Origin: Pycnococcus provasolii
Taxonomy: Eukaryota; Chlorophyta; Pseudoscourfieldiophyceae; Pseudoscourfieldiales
Reading direction: 5' to 3'
NCBI GenBank assembly: GCA_049487715.1
Contig: CP150558.1
Coordinates: 496,001 to 560,000, forward strand
DNA: 64,000 bases
In this document: in pieces, positions 42,105 through 52,875 of the stretch
How the letters are laid out: every line of letters starts with the position of its first letter
Position numbering within the stretch: the stretch's first letter is position 1
Position numbers and translations under genes: made by a program
The notes under the pieces: model-generated
Databases searched by the model: none
The model's input: the letters and a program-made list of their open reading frames with translations, nothing else
Told to the model about the DNA's origin: nothing

Positions 42105-44160
42105 ATGCCTTCCTCACGATCACCTCCTCGGCTTAACATTGCCAGCGTTACTCATGTTGCGATCCTAGTATCACTCGTTGTACTCTTAGTGCAAGGTATG
42201 TTACATATGTAGTCTTTCGTTTTGTCTTAAGGGTGGTGCCTTTTGTCTTAAGGGTGGTCGCTTTGCACGTACCTTCTGCAGGGTTCGTTCAGGACTCGAG
42301 AGAGAGATCGGGCACACCTAGAGCTCTTCACACCAAAACTCTCCTGCCTGTTTTGCGTTGCTTTGCTTTGTTTTGCTTTGTGTTTTTTTTTTCCCACTGT
42401 GGACTCGCAGTTCTCGATGAACTCTCTCACGCACTCACACGTGTCATTTCGCAGGTAACTTTGCATCGGCCGAGTACTTGATGCCCAACCAGGCTGCGCC
42501 TGCGGCTATGGCACTCACCTCGCCGACGCTCACCGTCGGAAGCACCACCGTGAACTGGGGAGAGCCCATCTGCCTATCCGTCAACGACATTTTGACGCAC
42601 TCCACGTACTCCGCGGAGGTCGAGATGGTCTACGACAGGGGCTTCTCCGTTACCTACAAGGAGGCGCTCGCGAACAACAACGGAAACACCTACGGGCCGT
42701 ATGACAACAAGCTCTTCTTTGACGGAGAACTCAAGCAGACGATGACACGCACGCAGATCGCCGACGGGGAGACACGCACCGTACAGAGCTGGTTCTCGAG
42801 GTCGACGGGTGCGAAAGACGGAGGAATCAGCCTCGGAACCACGGAACGGCTGTACACTTCGAGCAAGTTCGACAGCAACGCACACCCGCTCAAGCTCGAG
42901 ATGGGCGGAGGAAAGGTGTACACGTCGATGGCCTTCTACTCGTGGAAAATGAGCTCGTGCCCGCCTGCGATGTGTGCGTGTGACTGCGCCACGGGTGATC
43001 TGATTACCGCGACGACGACGGAGGCAACCACGACGACGGAGGCACCCACGACGACGGCGACGACGACGGAGGCACCCACGACGACCACCACAGAGGCACC
43101 AAGCAACACACCCACCACCACGGAATTCTGGTATGCGGCTAAGCGACACCTGCTCGAGGCGCAGTGCCAGTGCCCGTGCCCGACAACACAGGCACCAACC
43201 ACCACCACGCAGGCGCCCTCCCCGCCACCGCCGACGACCACGCAGGCGCCCTCCCCGCCGCCGCCGACGACCACGCAGGCGCCATCCCCGCCGCCGCCGA
43301 CGACCACCACCGAGGCGCCATCCCCCCCGCCGCCTACGACGACCGAGGCGCCATCCCCCCCGCCGCCTACGACGACGACCGAGGCGCCATCCCCGCCGCC
43401 TGCGACCACCACGGAGGTGCCTGCGACGACCACCACCACGGAGGCGCCTGCTGCGACGACCACCACCACGGAAGCGCCCGCTGCGACGACGACCACCACC
43501 ACGGAGGCGCCCGCTACGACCACGGAAGCACCAGCTGGACCGCAGCAGACGATGTCTGCCTCGCTCCGTCTCGCGGGAGTCACGGAGTCCACGTTCGACG
43601 CCGCGAGCTTCAAGCAGGGCATGGCCGCCGTGCTCAAGGTATCGAAGGAGGCGATCACCATCAAGCAGGTGAAGCCGTGGTCCACCGCACGACGCATGCT
43701 GCTTGCGACGGAGGGCGTGGATGTCGACTTCACGGTGTCCGCCGCGACGGACACGAACTTGGCTTTCGTGTACAACACGGTGCTTGCGAACGGATCTCTG
43801 CTGAGCAGCCTGACGAGCGCGGGCGTGTCGGCGACGAAGCTTGCGGCTGCGCCGCTTACGATTGCACCTGTGTCGGCGCCGACTGGTGCGCCAGCGGGAG
43901 AGAAGAAGGTGTTCGGCGACGACAAGAAGTCGTCGTCGGACAACATGCCCATCATTATCGGCGTCGTGGTTGCGATTGCGCTCGCACTGGTGGCTGGTGT
44001 TGGTGCCATGCTCTGGCTGCGCCGTCGTGATGCTGCTCGCTACGCGAGCCAGGCGTCGTTCGACGAGTTCCCCCCCGAGAAAATGGTTAAGGTGCCGGTG
44101 GCAGCGCCGCCGTCGCCGCTTCCGCTCTCGAAGCAGATTCCGGCTGAGAAGAAGCCGTGA
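42105..44160 (+). CDS. Mucin-like type I surface protein, copy 1
   Basis: Two exons, 42105-42195 and 42455-44160, split by a 259-nt intron (GTATGT...TTCGCAG), code for 598 residues. The first exon and the start of the second encode a signal peptide, with likely cleavage after ASA at about residue 36. An N-terminal domain of about 130 residues ends in a Cys cluster (CACDC). Next come Thr/Glu/Ala/Pro repeats (TTTEAPS PPPP) broken by AKRHLLEAQCQCPC. A ferredoxin-like/SEA-like domain (about 400-510) follows, then one membrane helix (about 528-551) and a short cytoplasmic tail. The Thr/Pro region is probably heavily O-glycosylated. It is likely a cell-surface or wall protein; the exact role is unknown. 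Copy 2 follows in tandem. Confidence 0.85.
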
Positions 44161-45574
44161 TCAGATTGAAGAAATAACCTTTTGATTTATTGCGTTTGGG
44201 TATGGGTGAAGCGATTTAACGTGCACAGTTTTGTTTGAAAACTACTTGAGTAACCATACATTCATTTTTGGTGTACCTATACTATACTGTTGTTTGGTTG
44301 ACGTATGGATCTGCATTACTCGCCAGCGCGTCTCTCTCGAGAGCACAATCGCTTTGGAAACGCACTCTATGGGCTATTGAAGAGGACACATTGGGCAGCC
44401 ACCTGCGAGAAACCCCGTCTTTATCCGACCTGAAACGGACATGTATTCGTTGATCTCCGTATTATGCCGTATAACGGGAAATTTGGTCGGGGGAAAGGGA
44501 GTTTTGATCAGATCCCGACCAAATTTATGGTTATACGGCCATTATGCAAAACGTCGATAACTTCTCCGTTTCAGGTCAAAACAAGAATTGGTTTGTGACT
44601 GACAGTAGCTCTATGTGTGCTGTTCAATATCCCATTTACTGCGTTGATAGAACGCACGCACGCTGACGGCCGCGGCGCCATTAATTTATAACGGGGATCA
44701 CCGTTATGGAGGGAGAATTATCAGGTTTTGGGGGAATGCCGGTCTTCTCCCCCGTTGTTTTCTGATTTTCACAATTCACATGGGGGGAAGATGAGTGGGG
44801 AATGCGAGGGGGAAATACAGTATGTAGACCCGCGACGTTATTTCCAAAATACTGTACATACGGCTTCGTTGCCAGGGTCTATCTCAGTCAGGGAGGCCTT
44901 CCGATGCTGCGATGCTTGGTCCCCTCGCACGGCAAGGCGTTGCTTGCATTGAGGGAGCCAAGGAGCCATGGAGGGATGCCCGTCGTCTGTTTCTCAAGTG
45001 GCCAAATGGAGTGGCCACCAGCCGGGATGATGGGATCCACCCGGCTGCCCGGATCCACCCATCCATGGATCCTCCTTCATTTCGAAGGAAAAAAAGAGCC
45101 GTTGGAATCCTACCACCGTCTGGTTGGAACGACCCTAGACCTGGCAGCCTGGGGCCCACCCACCTAAGTTAGTGGTAGGAAGTAGGGCCCAGGGGGGAGA
45201 TCCGTTTGACTTTTTGTTTGCAGGACCTCTTCCATGGACATGCAAGAAGGCTCAGGTGGACCAAACGTACCGTTTTGTTTTGAGGTTTGACATCGTTCGT
45301 CCCCCTCCCTCCCTCTACGCTAGTTGCCACTTGCCAGGGCATGCATTGCAGGCCCCCCCCCCCCCCGAATAAAAGGACCCTCGCCGTCTTGCTCGTCCCC
45401 CCCCATGGGTCTCCTCTGCTCTGAACACAAGGTGTGAAGTGACAGCTCTCCCTCTCTTCTCCCTCTCCGGCCTGCTTCGTTCCCCTCCCCTCCCCTCCCC
45501 TCCCGCCATTTCCCTTCTCACACTCGGCACCTGCTTCATTCTTCCCTCCCTTCATCCACGGCTGACAATATAAT
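44160..45574. other. Spacer between tandem surface-protein genes
   Basis: It holds the 3' region of copy 1 (with TTGGGTATGGGTGAAGCGAT, shared with copy 2), an imperfect palindrome, GGATCC/CCACCC-type repeats (45040-45075), and a C run of about 14 (45351-45366) some 210 bp before the next ATG. Frames at 44880-45170 show no domain. Confidence 0.6.
44462..44545. repeat. Imperfect palindrome, arms about 28 bp
   Basis: The left arm ATGCCGTATAAC, then AAATTTGGTCGGG, pairs with CCCGACCAAATTT, then GTTATACGGCCAT on the right, with a few mismatches. It may be a small foldback element or a MITE remnant. Confidence 0.75.
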
Positions 45575-47836
45575 ATGGTTCGCCTTAACATGCCCTTAAC
45601 TCGCTTCATGGCCGTGGCCTTGCTTGGACTTGCAGGTATGTAAGCTTGCTTCGTGTCTTGGTGTCTTGGTGTCTTGTTCTTGGTCGTCTTTGTCTTTGTC
45701 TTTGTCTGTTTCTTGTTTTTCATTTTGTTGGTGTTGGTGTTGGTGTTGGTGTTGGTGTTGACTTGGTGGTTTGTTTTTGGTTTTTGCTTGTTTTTGCTTG
45801 TTTTTTGATATCGTTTTAAGTCTCAGCCCTTAAAGTCTTCTCAGCCCTTAACAACCATATATACTTCGAACGCGAATGTTCTCCACAAAACTCACCAAAA
45901 CTCACACACACACACACAACATTATTGATACCTTACAACCGTTTTATTAGCCACTTGCTTTCTGAACACCGCCTCTGCGCAGACGCAGATGAACCTCTAC
46001 TCGCCAACGCTCACCATCGGAAGCACGACCGTGAACTGGGGAAACCCCGTGTGCCTTCAGGCGGCGGACGTCGTCACGCAGACGTTCCAATCGTCCGAAA
46101 TGGAGCTCACCAACGACAGGGGATTCTCCGTCAAGTACAAGGAGAGCCTCGTCAACAACAACAACAACCCCTACGGGCCGTACGCAAACCAGCTGTACTT
46201 CGACGACGTTCTCATGCAGACGATGGCACGCACGCAGATCGCAGACGGCGAGACGCGTGACGCTGAGAGCAAATTCACGACGGACAACGGCAAGAACTCA
46301 GGAGGAATCAGCTTCGGTACCACGCAGTCGCTCTCAAAGTTCGACAGCAACGCGCACTTGCTCAAGCTCGACATGGGTGGAGGACGCAGCTACACCGCGA
46401 CCGTGTACTACGCGTGGAAGATGGATACGTGCCCGCCTCCGATGTGTTCGTGCGACTGCCCCGATCAGCCGACCACGACAGCGGCTCCCACGACGCCGGC
46501 TCCACCGACTACGACTCTCGCCTTCACGCCGTTTGCGGGAAAGCGACACCTGCTTCAGGGAATGTGCCAGTGCGCCTGTGCGACGACAGCCGCTCCGCCG
46601 ACGCCGCCTACGACAACGGCGCCCGTGACCACGACTACGACCTGCATGTGCCCGGTGCCGTCCCCGCCGCCGAAGAGCAGCCCGCCACCGCCGTCGCCAC
46701 CAACGTCGTCCCCGCCGCCGAGCCCGCCGTCGCCGCCGTTTGAGAAACCGAAGTACTTCTTCTCAGCCAAGCGACACCTGCTCAGCGGACTGCGTCGTAC
46801 GCTTGAGGCGAACACTGTGTGCGACTGCAGCACACCCGGAGCGATTGATGCCAATACGCCTACTACGCAGGCGCCCTCCCCGCCGCCGCCTACGACCACC
46901 ACCGAGGCGCCATCCCCGCCGCCGCCTACGACCACCACCGAGGCGCCATCCCCGCCGCCTGCGACCACCACCACCACGGAGGTGCCTGCGACAGCCACCA
47001 CCACGGAGGCGCCTGCGACAGCCACCACCACGGAGTTGCCTGCGACAGCCACCACCACGGAAGCGCCCGCTGCGACCACCACCACCACGGAAGCGCCCGC
47101 TGCGACGACGACCACCACCACGGAGGCGCCCGCTACGACCACGGAAGCGCCAGCTGGACCGCAGCAGACGATGTCTGCCTCGCTCCGTCTCGCGGGAGTC
47201 ACGGAGTCCACGTTCGACGCCGCGAGCTTCAAGCAGGGCATGGCCGCCGTGCTCAAGGTATCGAAGGAGGCGATCACCATCAAGCAGGTGAAGCCGTGGT
47301 CCACCGCACGACGCATGCTGCTTGCGACGGAGGGCGTGGATGTCGACTTCACGGTGTCCGCCGCGACGGACACGAACTTGGCTTTCGTGTACAACACGGT
47401 GCTTGCGAACGGATCTCTGCTGAGCAGCCTGACGAGCGCGGGCGTGTCGGCGACGAAGCTTGCGGCTGCGCCGCTTACGATTGCACCTGTATCGGCGCCG
47501 ACTGGTGCGCCAGCGGGAGAGAAGAAGGTGTTCGGCGACGACAAGAAGTCGTCGTCGGACAAGACGGACATGACGCCCATCATTATCGGCGTCGCGGTTG
47601 CTGCCATTCTTGCGCTCTCAGCTGGTGGCGGCATCATCTGCTGGCTGCGTAGCCGCAACGTGACGCGCTACGGACTGCCGTCGCCGATGATTGTTAAGAC
47701 TGGCGGCGCGAACACCACGTACAAGAGCTGGAGCTCCTTTAAGGAGCCGAAAAAGGAGGCGGAGAAGGTGCCGGTGGCAGCGCCGCCGTCGCCGCTTCCG
47801 CTCTCGAAGCAGGTGCCGTCTGAGCAGCACATTTAA
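45575..47836 (+). CDS. Mucin-like type I surface protein, copy 2
   Basis: Exons 45575-45635 and 45951-47836, with a 315-nt intron (GTATGT...TTATTAG) carrying a (TTGGTG)n microsatellite, code for 648 residues. Joining them gives a signal peptide ending LNTASAQ, with cleavage likely after ASA. The layout matches copy 1: an N-terminal domain, Cys clusters, Thr/Pro/Glu repeats, a ferredoxin-like domain, a membrane helix (about 562-585) and a short tail. It has an extra PPPKSSPPPP stretch and a second KRHLL motif (AKRHLLSGLRR). From the repeat end through the ferredoxin-like domain it is nearly identical in DNA to copy 1, while the N-terminal and cytoplasmic parts differ. Confidence 0.85.
47091..47562 (+). 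repeat. 472-bp block shared with 43472-43943
   Basis: By eye only two bases differ over 472 bp between the two gene copies. The identity ends abruptly in the linker before the membrane helix. This looks like recent gene conversion or a young duplication. Confidence 0.85.
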
Positions 47837-48042
47837 TGGGAGGTTCTTTTTTGTTGGGTATGGGTGAAGCGATTTAACGTTCTCAGTTTTGTTTCAAAAC
47901 TAACTTAAAACAGCCTTAAAGTAAAAAATAAAAACGATTAATTCACGTCACGTTTGACCTCTCACGTTTGACCCAACCCCGAACCAGGGACCGAACCCCG
48001 AACGAACCCCGAATGAATCCTCCCCGGGCCCGGGCGCATGAA

Positions 48043-48059
48043 TGGGGGGGGGGGGGGGG
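48043..48059. promoter_or_regulatory. G homopolymer 40-55 bp before the cactin ATG
   Basis: A run of about 15 G follows CCCGGGCCCGGG. Similar G/C tracts precede several other genes in the window. A role in promoter function is inference. Confidence 0.35.
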
Positions 48060-48098
48060 ACGGGAGAAGTTCAAGAGCCTATTTTCGTATCCGAAAAC

Positions 48099-50099
48099 AT
48101 GGACGGCGGCGGCGACGACCATGGCGATGGCGGTCATGGTCGCACAAGCCACAAGCACAGGAAACCACACCACTCTTCTCGGTCGCACCACTCTCATTCT
48201 CGGTCGCACCACTCCTCCGGGACCGGGGGTGCCCACTCCTCTCGCCACCACTCGTCCTCTCGGCACCACTCGTCCTCTCGGCACCACAGCCACTCGTCGA
48301 GAGAACCCGCAGGCGACTCCAAACGCCCATCGGGTCACTCCTCGGGGGGAGGAGCACAGTATGCGGAAGTTGCGGCGCGACTCGCGGCGGACCTCGAGGA
48401 GGCGCAGCGCAAAAGCATAACGGAGCAGACGAATGACGACTCAGCCGCTGACCCCGCGGCGGTAGCAAAGCCCGTGTTCGTGTGGAAGAAAAAAATTGAA
48501 GTGCAGCTCGCGTCCGGGGCCGCCAAGGTGGAGGAGTTCACGCCAGAGGAGCAGAAGAGGAAACACGAAAAGCGACTCGCGGACATCGAGGCTGTGCGAA
48601 AGCTGAGGGAACAGCGAGAACTTGAAAAGGAACAGCGCGAAGAGGAGCGCGAGCGCAAGGAGCGGCAGAGGGCGATGGACGAGGCGCGCATGTGGCACGC
48701 GCGTGACGAGGCGTTCCACAGTGCACAGGATCTACAGCGTGCCGCGCTGCGCTTCGCGAACCGACGCGCGACGAATCGCGACGTGCTCGTTCTACTCGCC
48801 GCGGCGGGTGGCGCGTACAACGCGAACACTACCGTCACGGAGGCGGCGGCGGCAACAGTGTCGGAGGAGGAGACTGACCCGCGAAAAGTTGCGAATAAGC
48901 TCGGGCCAGCCCTGCTCGAGCAGAACCCTGCAGATGTCGTGGACAAGGCGGCAAACGCATCGAGCATGGAGGAGTTTGGCGCATTCGTCGACGAAGTTCG
49001 GCGGATGCTTCACTCCACCGGCCCGAGCGATCCGGAGGCGAGCGCGTACTGGGCAGCTGTGGTGGCCGTTGCGGAGGGTGCACTAAAGACGAAGGACCCG
49101 GGACTCCACCAGAGCCTTGGTGCAGAGGTTCTTGCTCTGCTCGAGGGCAAGAACGTCGCGGAGCTCGACACCCTGGAAGGCGAGATTCGCCAGGGCATGG
49201 GCGGCGGCGACGACGAGTACTGGCAGGCTGTTCTGGCACGCCTGCGCGTGGCTCGCGCGCGAGCTTACCTCGGTGAATTCGCGCACCGCACTCGATTTGG
49301 CAGCGCTGCCGCGGCGAACGATCCTGCAGAGCAGCAGGGAGGTGATGCCGGCGTTGGCGTTGACGTTTTCGGCGACGCTGCCGGCGAAGAGCTTCGTGCA
49401 GATGACGAGCAGGATGCCGTAGTGGAGCGTGCGGCGTCGCCGCCGCCGCTTGACGTCAGCGAAGCCAGGGTGTCCACGCTCACGATCGTGGACGAAGATG
49501 ACATGCTTCGGGAGCTCGAGGCGAGGCGAGCCGCGGCTACTTCTGCCACCGAGATGCGCCGCCAGCAGGCGCTGCTTGCTTCGGGAGAAGGGGCTTTGGC
49601 AACTGGCTCGAACGATTACATGCGCGTGGCGGCGAGTCGCGCGATGGGTGGTGACAACGAGGACGAGCTGGACTTTGGTGGTGAGGTGTCGGTTGCGCAG
49701 AGAAATGCCGCTGCAATTATGGACCGCTTCGAGCCGAGAAAGCCGCGGTACATGAACAGGGTACACACCGGCTTCGACTGGAATCGGTACAATCGCACGC
49801 ACTACGACCAAGACAATCCGCCGCCGAAGCTCGTGCAGGGGTACAAGTTCAACATTTTCTACCCTGACCTCATCGACCCCTCGAAGCCTCCAACGTACAA
49901 GTTAGAGGCTGACCCAACTTCCCCGAACGGTGAGACTTTGCTGCTGCGCTTCTCTGCGGGACCTCCGTACGAGGATATCGCATTTCGCATCGTCAACCGC
50001 GATTGGGAGCACTCGCACAAGCATGGCTTCAAATCCCAATATTCTCGCGGCATTTTGCACCTGTGGTTCTTCTTCAAAAAGCTGCGGTATCGCCGGTAA
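48099..50099 (+). CDS. Cactin, spliceosome-associated protein
   Basis: The ATG at 48099 gives 666 residues. The His/Ser/Arg-rich start (RHHSSSRHHSSS) resembles SR-type regions. A charged helical region follows (EQREEERERKERQR). The cactin mid-region (about 200-450) has ANRRATNRD and several Ala/Glu helices. The last 120 residues are the highly conserved cactin C-terminal domain: PRKPRYMNRVHTGFDWNRYN, then HYDQDNPPPK, QGYKFNIFYPDL, GPPYEDIAFRIVNRDWE, and a final FFFKKLRYRR. Cactins act in pre-mRNA splicing in animals and plants. It converges with PPOX at a 65-bp distance. Confidence 0.93.
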   Translation: MDGGGDDHGDGGHGRTSHKHRKPHHSSRSHHSHSRSHHSSGTGGAHSSRHHSSSRHHSSSRHHSHSSREPAGDSKRPSGHSSGGGAQYAEVAARLAADLEEAQRKSITEQTNDDSAADPAAVAKPVFVWKKKIEVQLASGAAKVEEFTPEEQKRKHEKRLADIEAVRKLREQRELEKEQREEERERKERQRAMDEARMWHARDEAFHSAQDLQRAALRFANRRATNRDVLVLLAAAGGAYNANTTVTEAAAATVSEEETDPRKVANKLGPALLEQNPADVVDKAANASSMEEFGAFVDEVRRMLHSTGPSDPEASAYWAAVVAVAEGALKTKDPGLHQSLGAEVLALLEGKNVAELDTLEGEIRQGMGGGDDEYWQAVLARLRVARARAYLGEFAHRTRFGSAAAANDPAEQQGGDAGVGVDVFGDAAGEELRADDEQDAVVERAASPPPLDVSEARVSTLTIVDEDDMLRELEARRAAATSATEMRRQQALLASGEGALATGSNDYMRVAASRAMGGDNEDELDFGGEVSVAQRNAAAIMDRFEPRKPRYMNRVHTGFDWNRYNRTHYDQDNPPPKLVQGYKFNIFYPDLIDPSKPPTYKLEADPTSPNGETLLLRFSAGPPYEDIAFRIVNRDWEHSHKHGFKSQYSRGILHLWFFFKKLRYRR

Positions 50100-50164
50100 T
50101 ATTGTAAAATGAAAACAAAAAAAAATTGTCAATTGTGTTAGGTTACTCCACCCTGAGTTGCTTC

Positions 50165-51835
50165 TCAATTCTCAACCATCTCTTTGACCTCCTCCTTCAC
50201 GGAACGAGCGTGCTCGGCAATCTCGCCTGCGAGGTTTACGTACCCATATTCAACGCACTTGCCGAGCGCCACGCCGCTCACGTAGTTTCCGCCGAGGAAG
50301 AGGCCGCTGCATCCCGCCTGCTTAAGGCCGTCCTTTGCCGCATTCACACGGTCGAAGTGGCCAACGTTGAATTGCGGGATCGCCTTTGGCCAGATTCGCA
50401 GACCCACCTTGGTGGGTGCCGGTGCGTCAGGCTTGAGCAGCATTGTTCTGAGATCCTTGTCCACCTGAGCGACAATCTCATCCTCGCTCTGGTCGACGAT
50501 GCCCGTGTTCGTGCAACCGCCGATGTAGTTGAGAATGAGCACCTGGCCCTTGGGCACGCGCCCGGGGAAGAGCGCGCTGGAGTAGATGGTTCCAAGCGTG
50601 GTCACACCCTGCGTGCGCGGGTGCAGCTGTCCAAATCCCTCGAGAGTGCGTCCTGGGCCGGTCATCGACTCGTCGCGCACAGCCTCCTCGGGGTACGCGA
50701 TGGTCACAGCCGCCACGGGTGGATAGTAGATGTCGAGCAGTTTGTCGCTTGCATCTCCCGCCATCGACTTGATCAGCGGCGCGGCGACGTATGCGGGAAC
50801 GGTGAGCGCAACAGACTTCGCAACGAGCGTGCGCGCTCCGTCGGGCGTGTCGTACGACAGGTTGTACTTGCCGGTGGTTTCGTCGCGCGAGATGGCGGTG
50901 AGCTTCCAGTCGCATCGCACGGCGTCGTCACCCTGCTCGCCACGCACGTACGCCTCGATGGCGTTTGGCAGAGTTTGCAAGCCTTCGCGGTACGATCCCA
51001 CAGTTTGTCCCTTGGGTTGCGGCAGGCGTGGGTCCGGCGGCGGCGGCGGGTTGTCCCTCTGCTCCTGCATGAATTTTAAGGAGCCTCCCATGATGGAGCC
51101 TCCCTTCTCCTCGAGCACGTGCACCTTTCCAAACGCCGCCTTCATGCTGAGCTTGCTGGGATCGCCGGCGTACACGCCTGAGCAGAATGGCTCGATGAGG
51201 CGGTAGAACGCCTCGTCGCCTAGGTTTCGCTTGACAAACTGCTCGACTGACTCCTCGTAGTCGGGGAGCTTTCCGTTCATGATGCCTAGTGCGCCCAAGC
51301 CCGCGCGTATTTTCCCCCATATGCTGAGCAGGTCGAACGTGACAACGTCCGGTCCCGAGGGTGTTTTGCGTAGCTTTTTGTCCCAGAGTACGAAACGAGG
51401 GGCGGTGGGGTCACCGAGCACAAGTTTTTCCTTGAGTCCTGTGTCAACGGTAGCTTTCATCATCGAGACGTTCGGCTGGAACGAGTTCGGTCCTTCTTCC
51501 CAGACGTACCCTCGTTCGTCGGATCGCGACGTGATGTTACCACCCACACGCTCGCGTCCTTCCGTCACGACGAGCGACGTGAACGCGTCTCTGTGTTCGG
51601 TGAGCAGCGCTTGCGCTGCGCACAGTCCGGAGACACCTCCACCGACAATCACGACATCAACGGACTCACTAGACGCTGCTTGGGGTCTCAGACGCCGCTC
51701 ACTAGACCTTCCAGAAGAAGCACCACGAGAAGCATGAGAAGCACCACGAGCACAAGAGCGAGAGCGAGAGCGAGCACAAGAAGGAGACCCTAACCCTGAG
51801 CCCTTCGACGACACAACGACACGTGCCGGAGTCAT
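50165..51835 (-). CDS. PPOX: Protoporphyrinogen IX oxidase, plastid
   Basis: It oxidises protoporphyrinogen IX to protoporphyrin IX with FAD and oxygen, the last common step of heme and chlorophyll synthesis. The ATG at 51835 gives 556 residues. Residues 1-55 form an Arg/Ser-rich transit peptide. The FAD dinucleotide motif is VVIVGGGVSGLCAA (about 60). Other family features are EGPNSFQPN, FCSGVYAGDPSKLSMKAAF, GGLQTL-type (here SYREGLQTLPNAIE) and the C-terminal GLFLGGNYVSGVALGKCVE. Length and order match plant and cyanobacterial HemY-type enzymes. This is the target of diphenyl-ether herbicides. Confidence 0.96.
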   Translation of the reverse strand: MTPARVVVSSKGSGLGSPSCARSRSRSCARGASHASRGASSGRSSERRLRPQAASSESVDVVIVGGGVSGLCAAQALLTEHRDAFTSLVVTEGRERVGGNITSRSDERGYVWEEGPNSFQPNVSMMKATVDTGLKEKLVLGDPTAPRFVLWDKKLRKTPSGPDVVTFDLLSIWGKIRAGLGALGIMNGKLPDYEESVEQFVKRNLGDEAFYRLIEPFCSGVYAGDPSKLSMKAAFGKVHVLEEKGGSIMGGSLKFMQEQRDNPPPPPDPRLPQPKGQTVGSYREGLQTLPNAIEAYVRGEQGDDAVRCDWKLTAISRDETTGKYNLSYDTPDGARTLVAKSVALTVPAYVAAPLIKSMAGDASDKLLDIYYPPVAAVTIAYPEEAVRDESMTGPGRTLEGFGQLHPRTQGVTTLGTIYSSALFPGRVPKGQVLILNYIGGCTNTGIVDQSEDEIVAQVDKDLRTMLLKPDAPAPTKVGLRIWPKAIPQFNVGHFDRVNAAKDGLKQAGCSGLFLGGNYVSGVALGKCVEYGYVNLAGEIAEHARSVKEEVKEMVEN

Positions 51836-52654
51836 TTTGAGCAACAACACTGTTAACAAGCAAGCGGCGGCGGATGCGACGCGACAAATGCGACGGACCG
51901 GACCGGACCGGACCGGACAACAGACGTCGGTCGTCACGTGGTTGATAAGAAAGATCTCCGGGGGGATTTTATCTGAGGGGATCCGGATAACAATCGAGGA
52001 CGCCCTGCCCTCGCCCTGGTTCATTTCTTGGGCTTTTCGGGATACGCCCTTGGTCACCAACCGTTGGTTGGGCCGGGCCGGGCTCTGGGTTGGGGGCCGG
52101 GCCCCGCGAACGAAAGGGCCCAGTGCTATCTTCTCGAAGGGGCCGTTTGTGGGGTGCGCGAGGTCCAGCAACTTCGTGTGAGTGCCCAGGAAGGAAGTGT
52201 CATGGTGCAAGAGCTCGCCGCGAAGGCCTTCGCCGCTCACGCCGACGCCGACGACGACGCCCAGCCGCCGCCGCTCGAGCCTGCTGCCGCCAAGACTCCA
52301 AAATCTAACTCGCTTGGGTCCTGGTTATCTTGTGGAAGTCTCTATGGACCTTTTGAACGGCAAAACACAGCACGGCGTTTGGGGGTCTACGCACGAAGGT
52401 TTGCAGATACGCGTCAAGGGGAACCTCAAGGCCGGGAAGTGGGCCCCGCGACCTACCTGACTTATGCACTGCCGGGTTTGCAGAACAGGAGCCTGTCACG
52501 CACCACAAGCCTCAGAGGCTGCAGTTATTTGCAATAAATAAACCTTAGAATTCAACCTTGTTACTAACTTGTTAACTACGTGTCTTAAGACGACGTAAAC
52601 AAGAAAAACCGTAGTGAAAAGACAACCACCGTGACACCCGGGAAGGGGACAACC
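51836..52654. other. Intergenic upstream of PPOX; possible coding remnants
   Basis: GGACC repeats (about 51893-51918) and a GGGCCGGGCCGGGC block (about 52069-52110) lie upstream of PPOX. A frame from the ATG at 52202 (MVQELAAKAFAAHADADDD) and an overlapping frame (YLVEVSMDLLNGKTQHGVW) look partly coding but are short and unsupported. I treat them as doubtful remnants. Confidence 0.4.
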
Positions 52655-52875
52655 AGGGAAGGTGAGGCAATTGCCAAAGGGGCCCCAATAAACCATCTGT
52701 CCTTAGATCCATTTGGATCAGGTTCGTCCGTGGGGACCCATCACCTCCTGTAACCCTAACCCTAAGGGAAGGTGAGGCAATTGCCAAAGGGGCCCCAATA
52801 AACCATCTGTCCTTAGATCCATTTGGATCAGGTTCGTCCGTGGGGACCCATCACCTCCTGTAACCCTAACCCTAA
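52655..52875. repeat. 110-bp tandem duplication ending in CCCTAA repeats
   Basis: The block that starts AGGGAAGGTGAGGCAATTGC occurs twice, 110 bp apart, and appears identical. Each unit ends in TAACCCTAACCCTAA, a telomere-like run. Confidence 0.93.

Noticed and set aside
43133-43672. Arg/Pro-rich frame inside the surface gene
   Set aside because: It is a shadow of the Thr/Pro repeat frame; the real frame has a signal peptide, membrane helix and paralog support.
44802-45172. Overlapping frames between the surface genes
   Set aside because: They have no domain and no matching codon pattern, and they lie over repeats of GGATCC and CCACCC.
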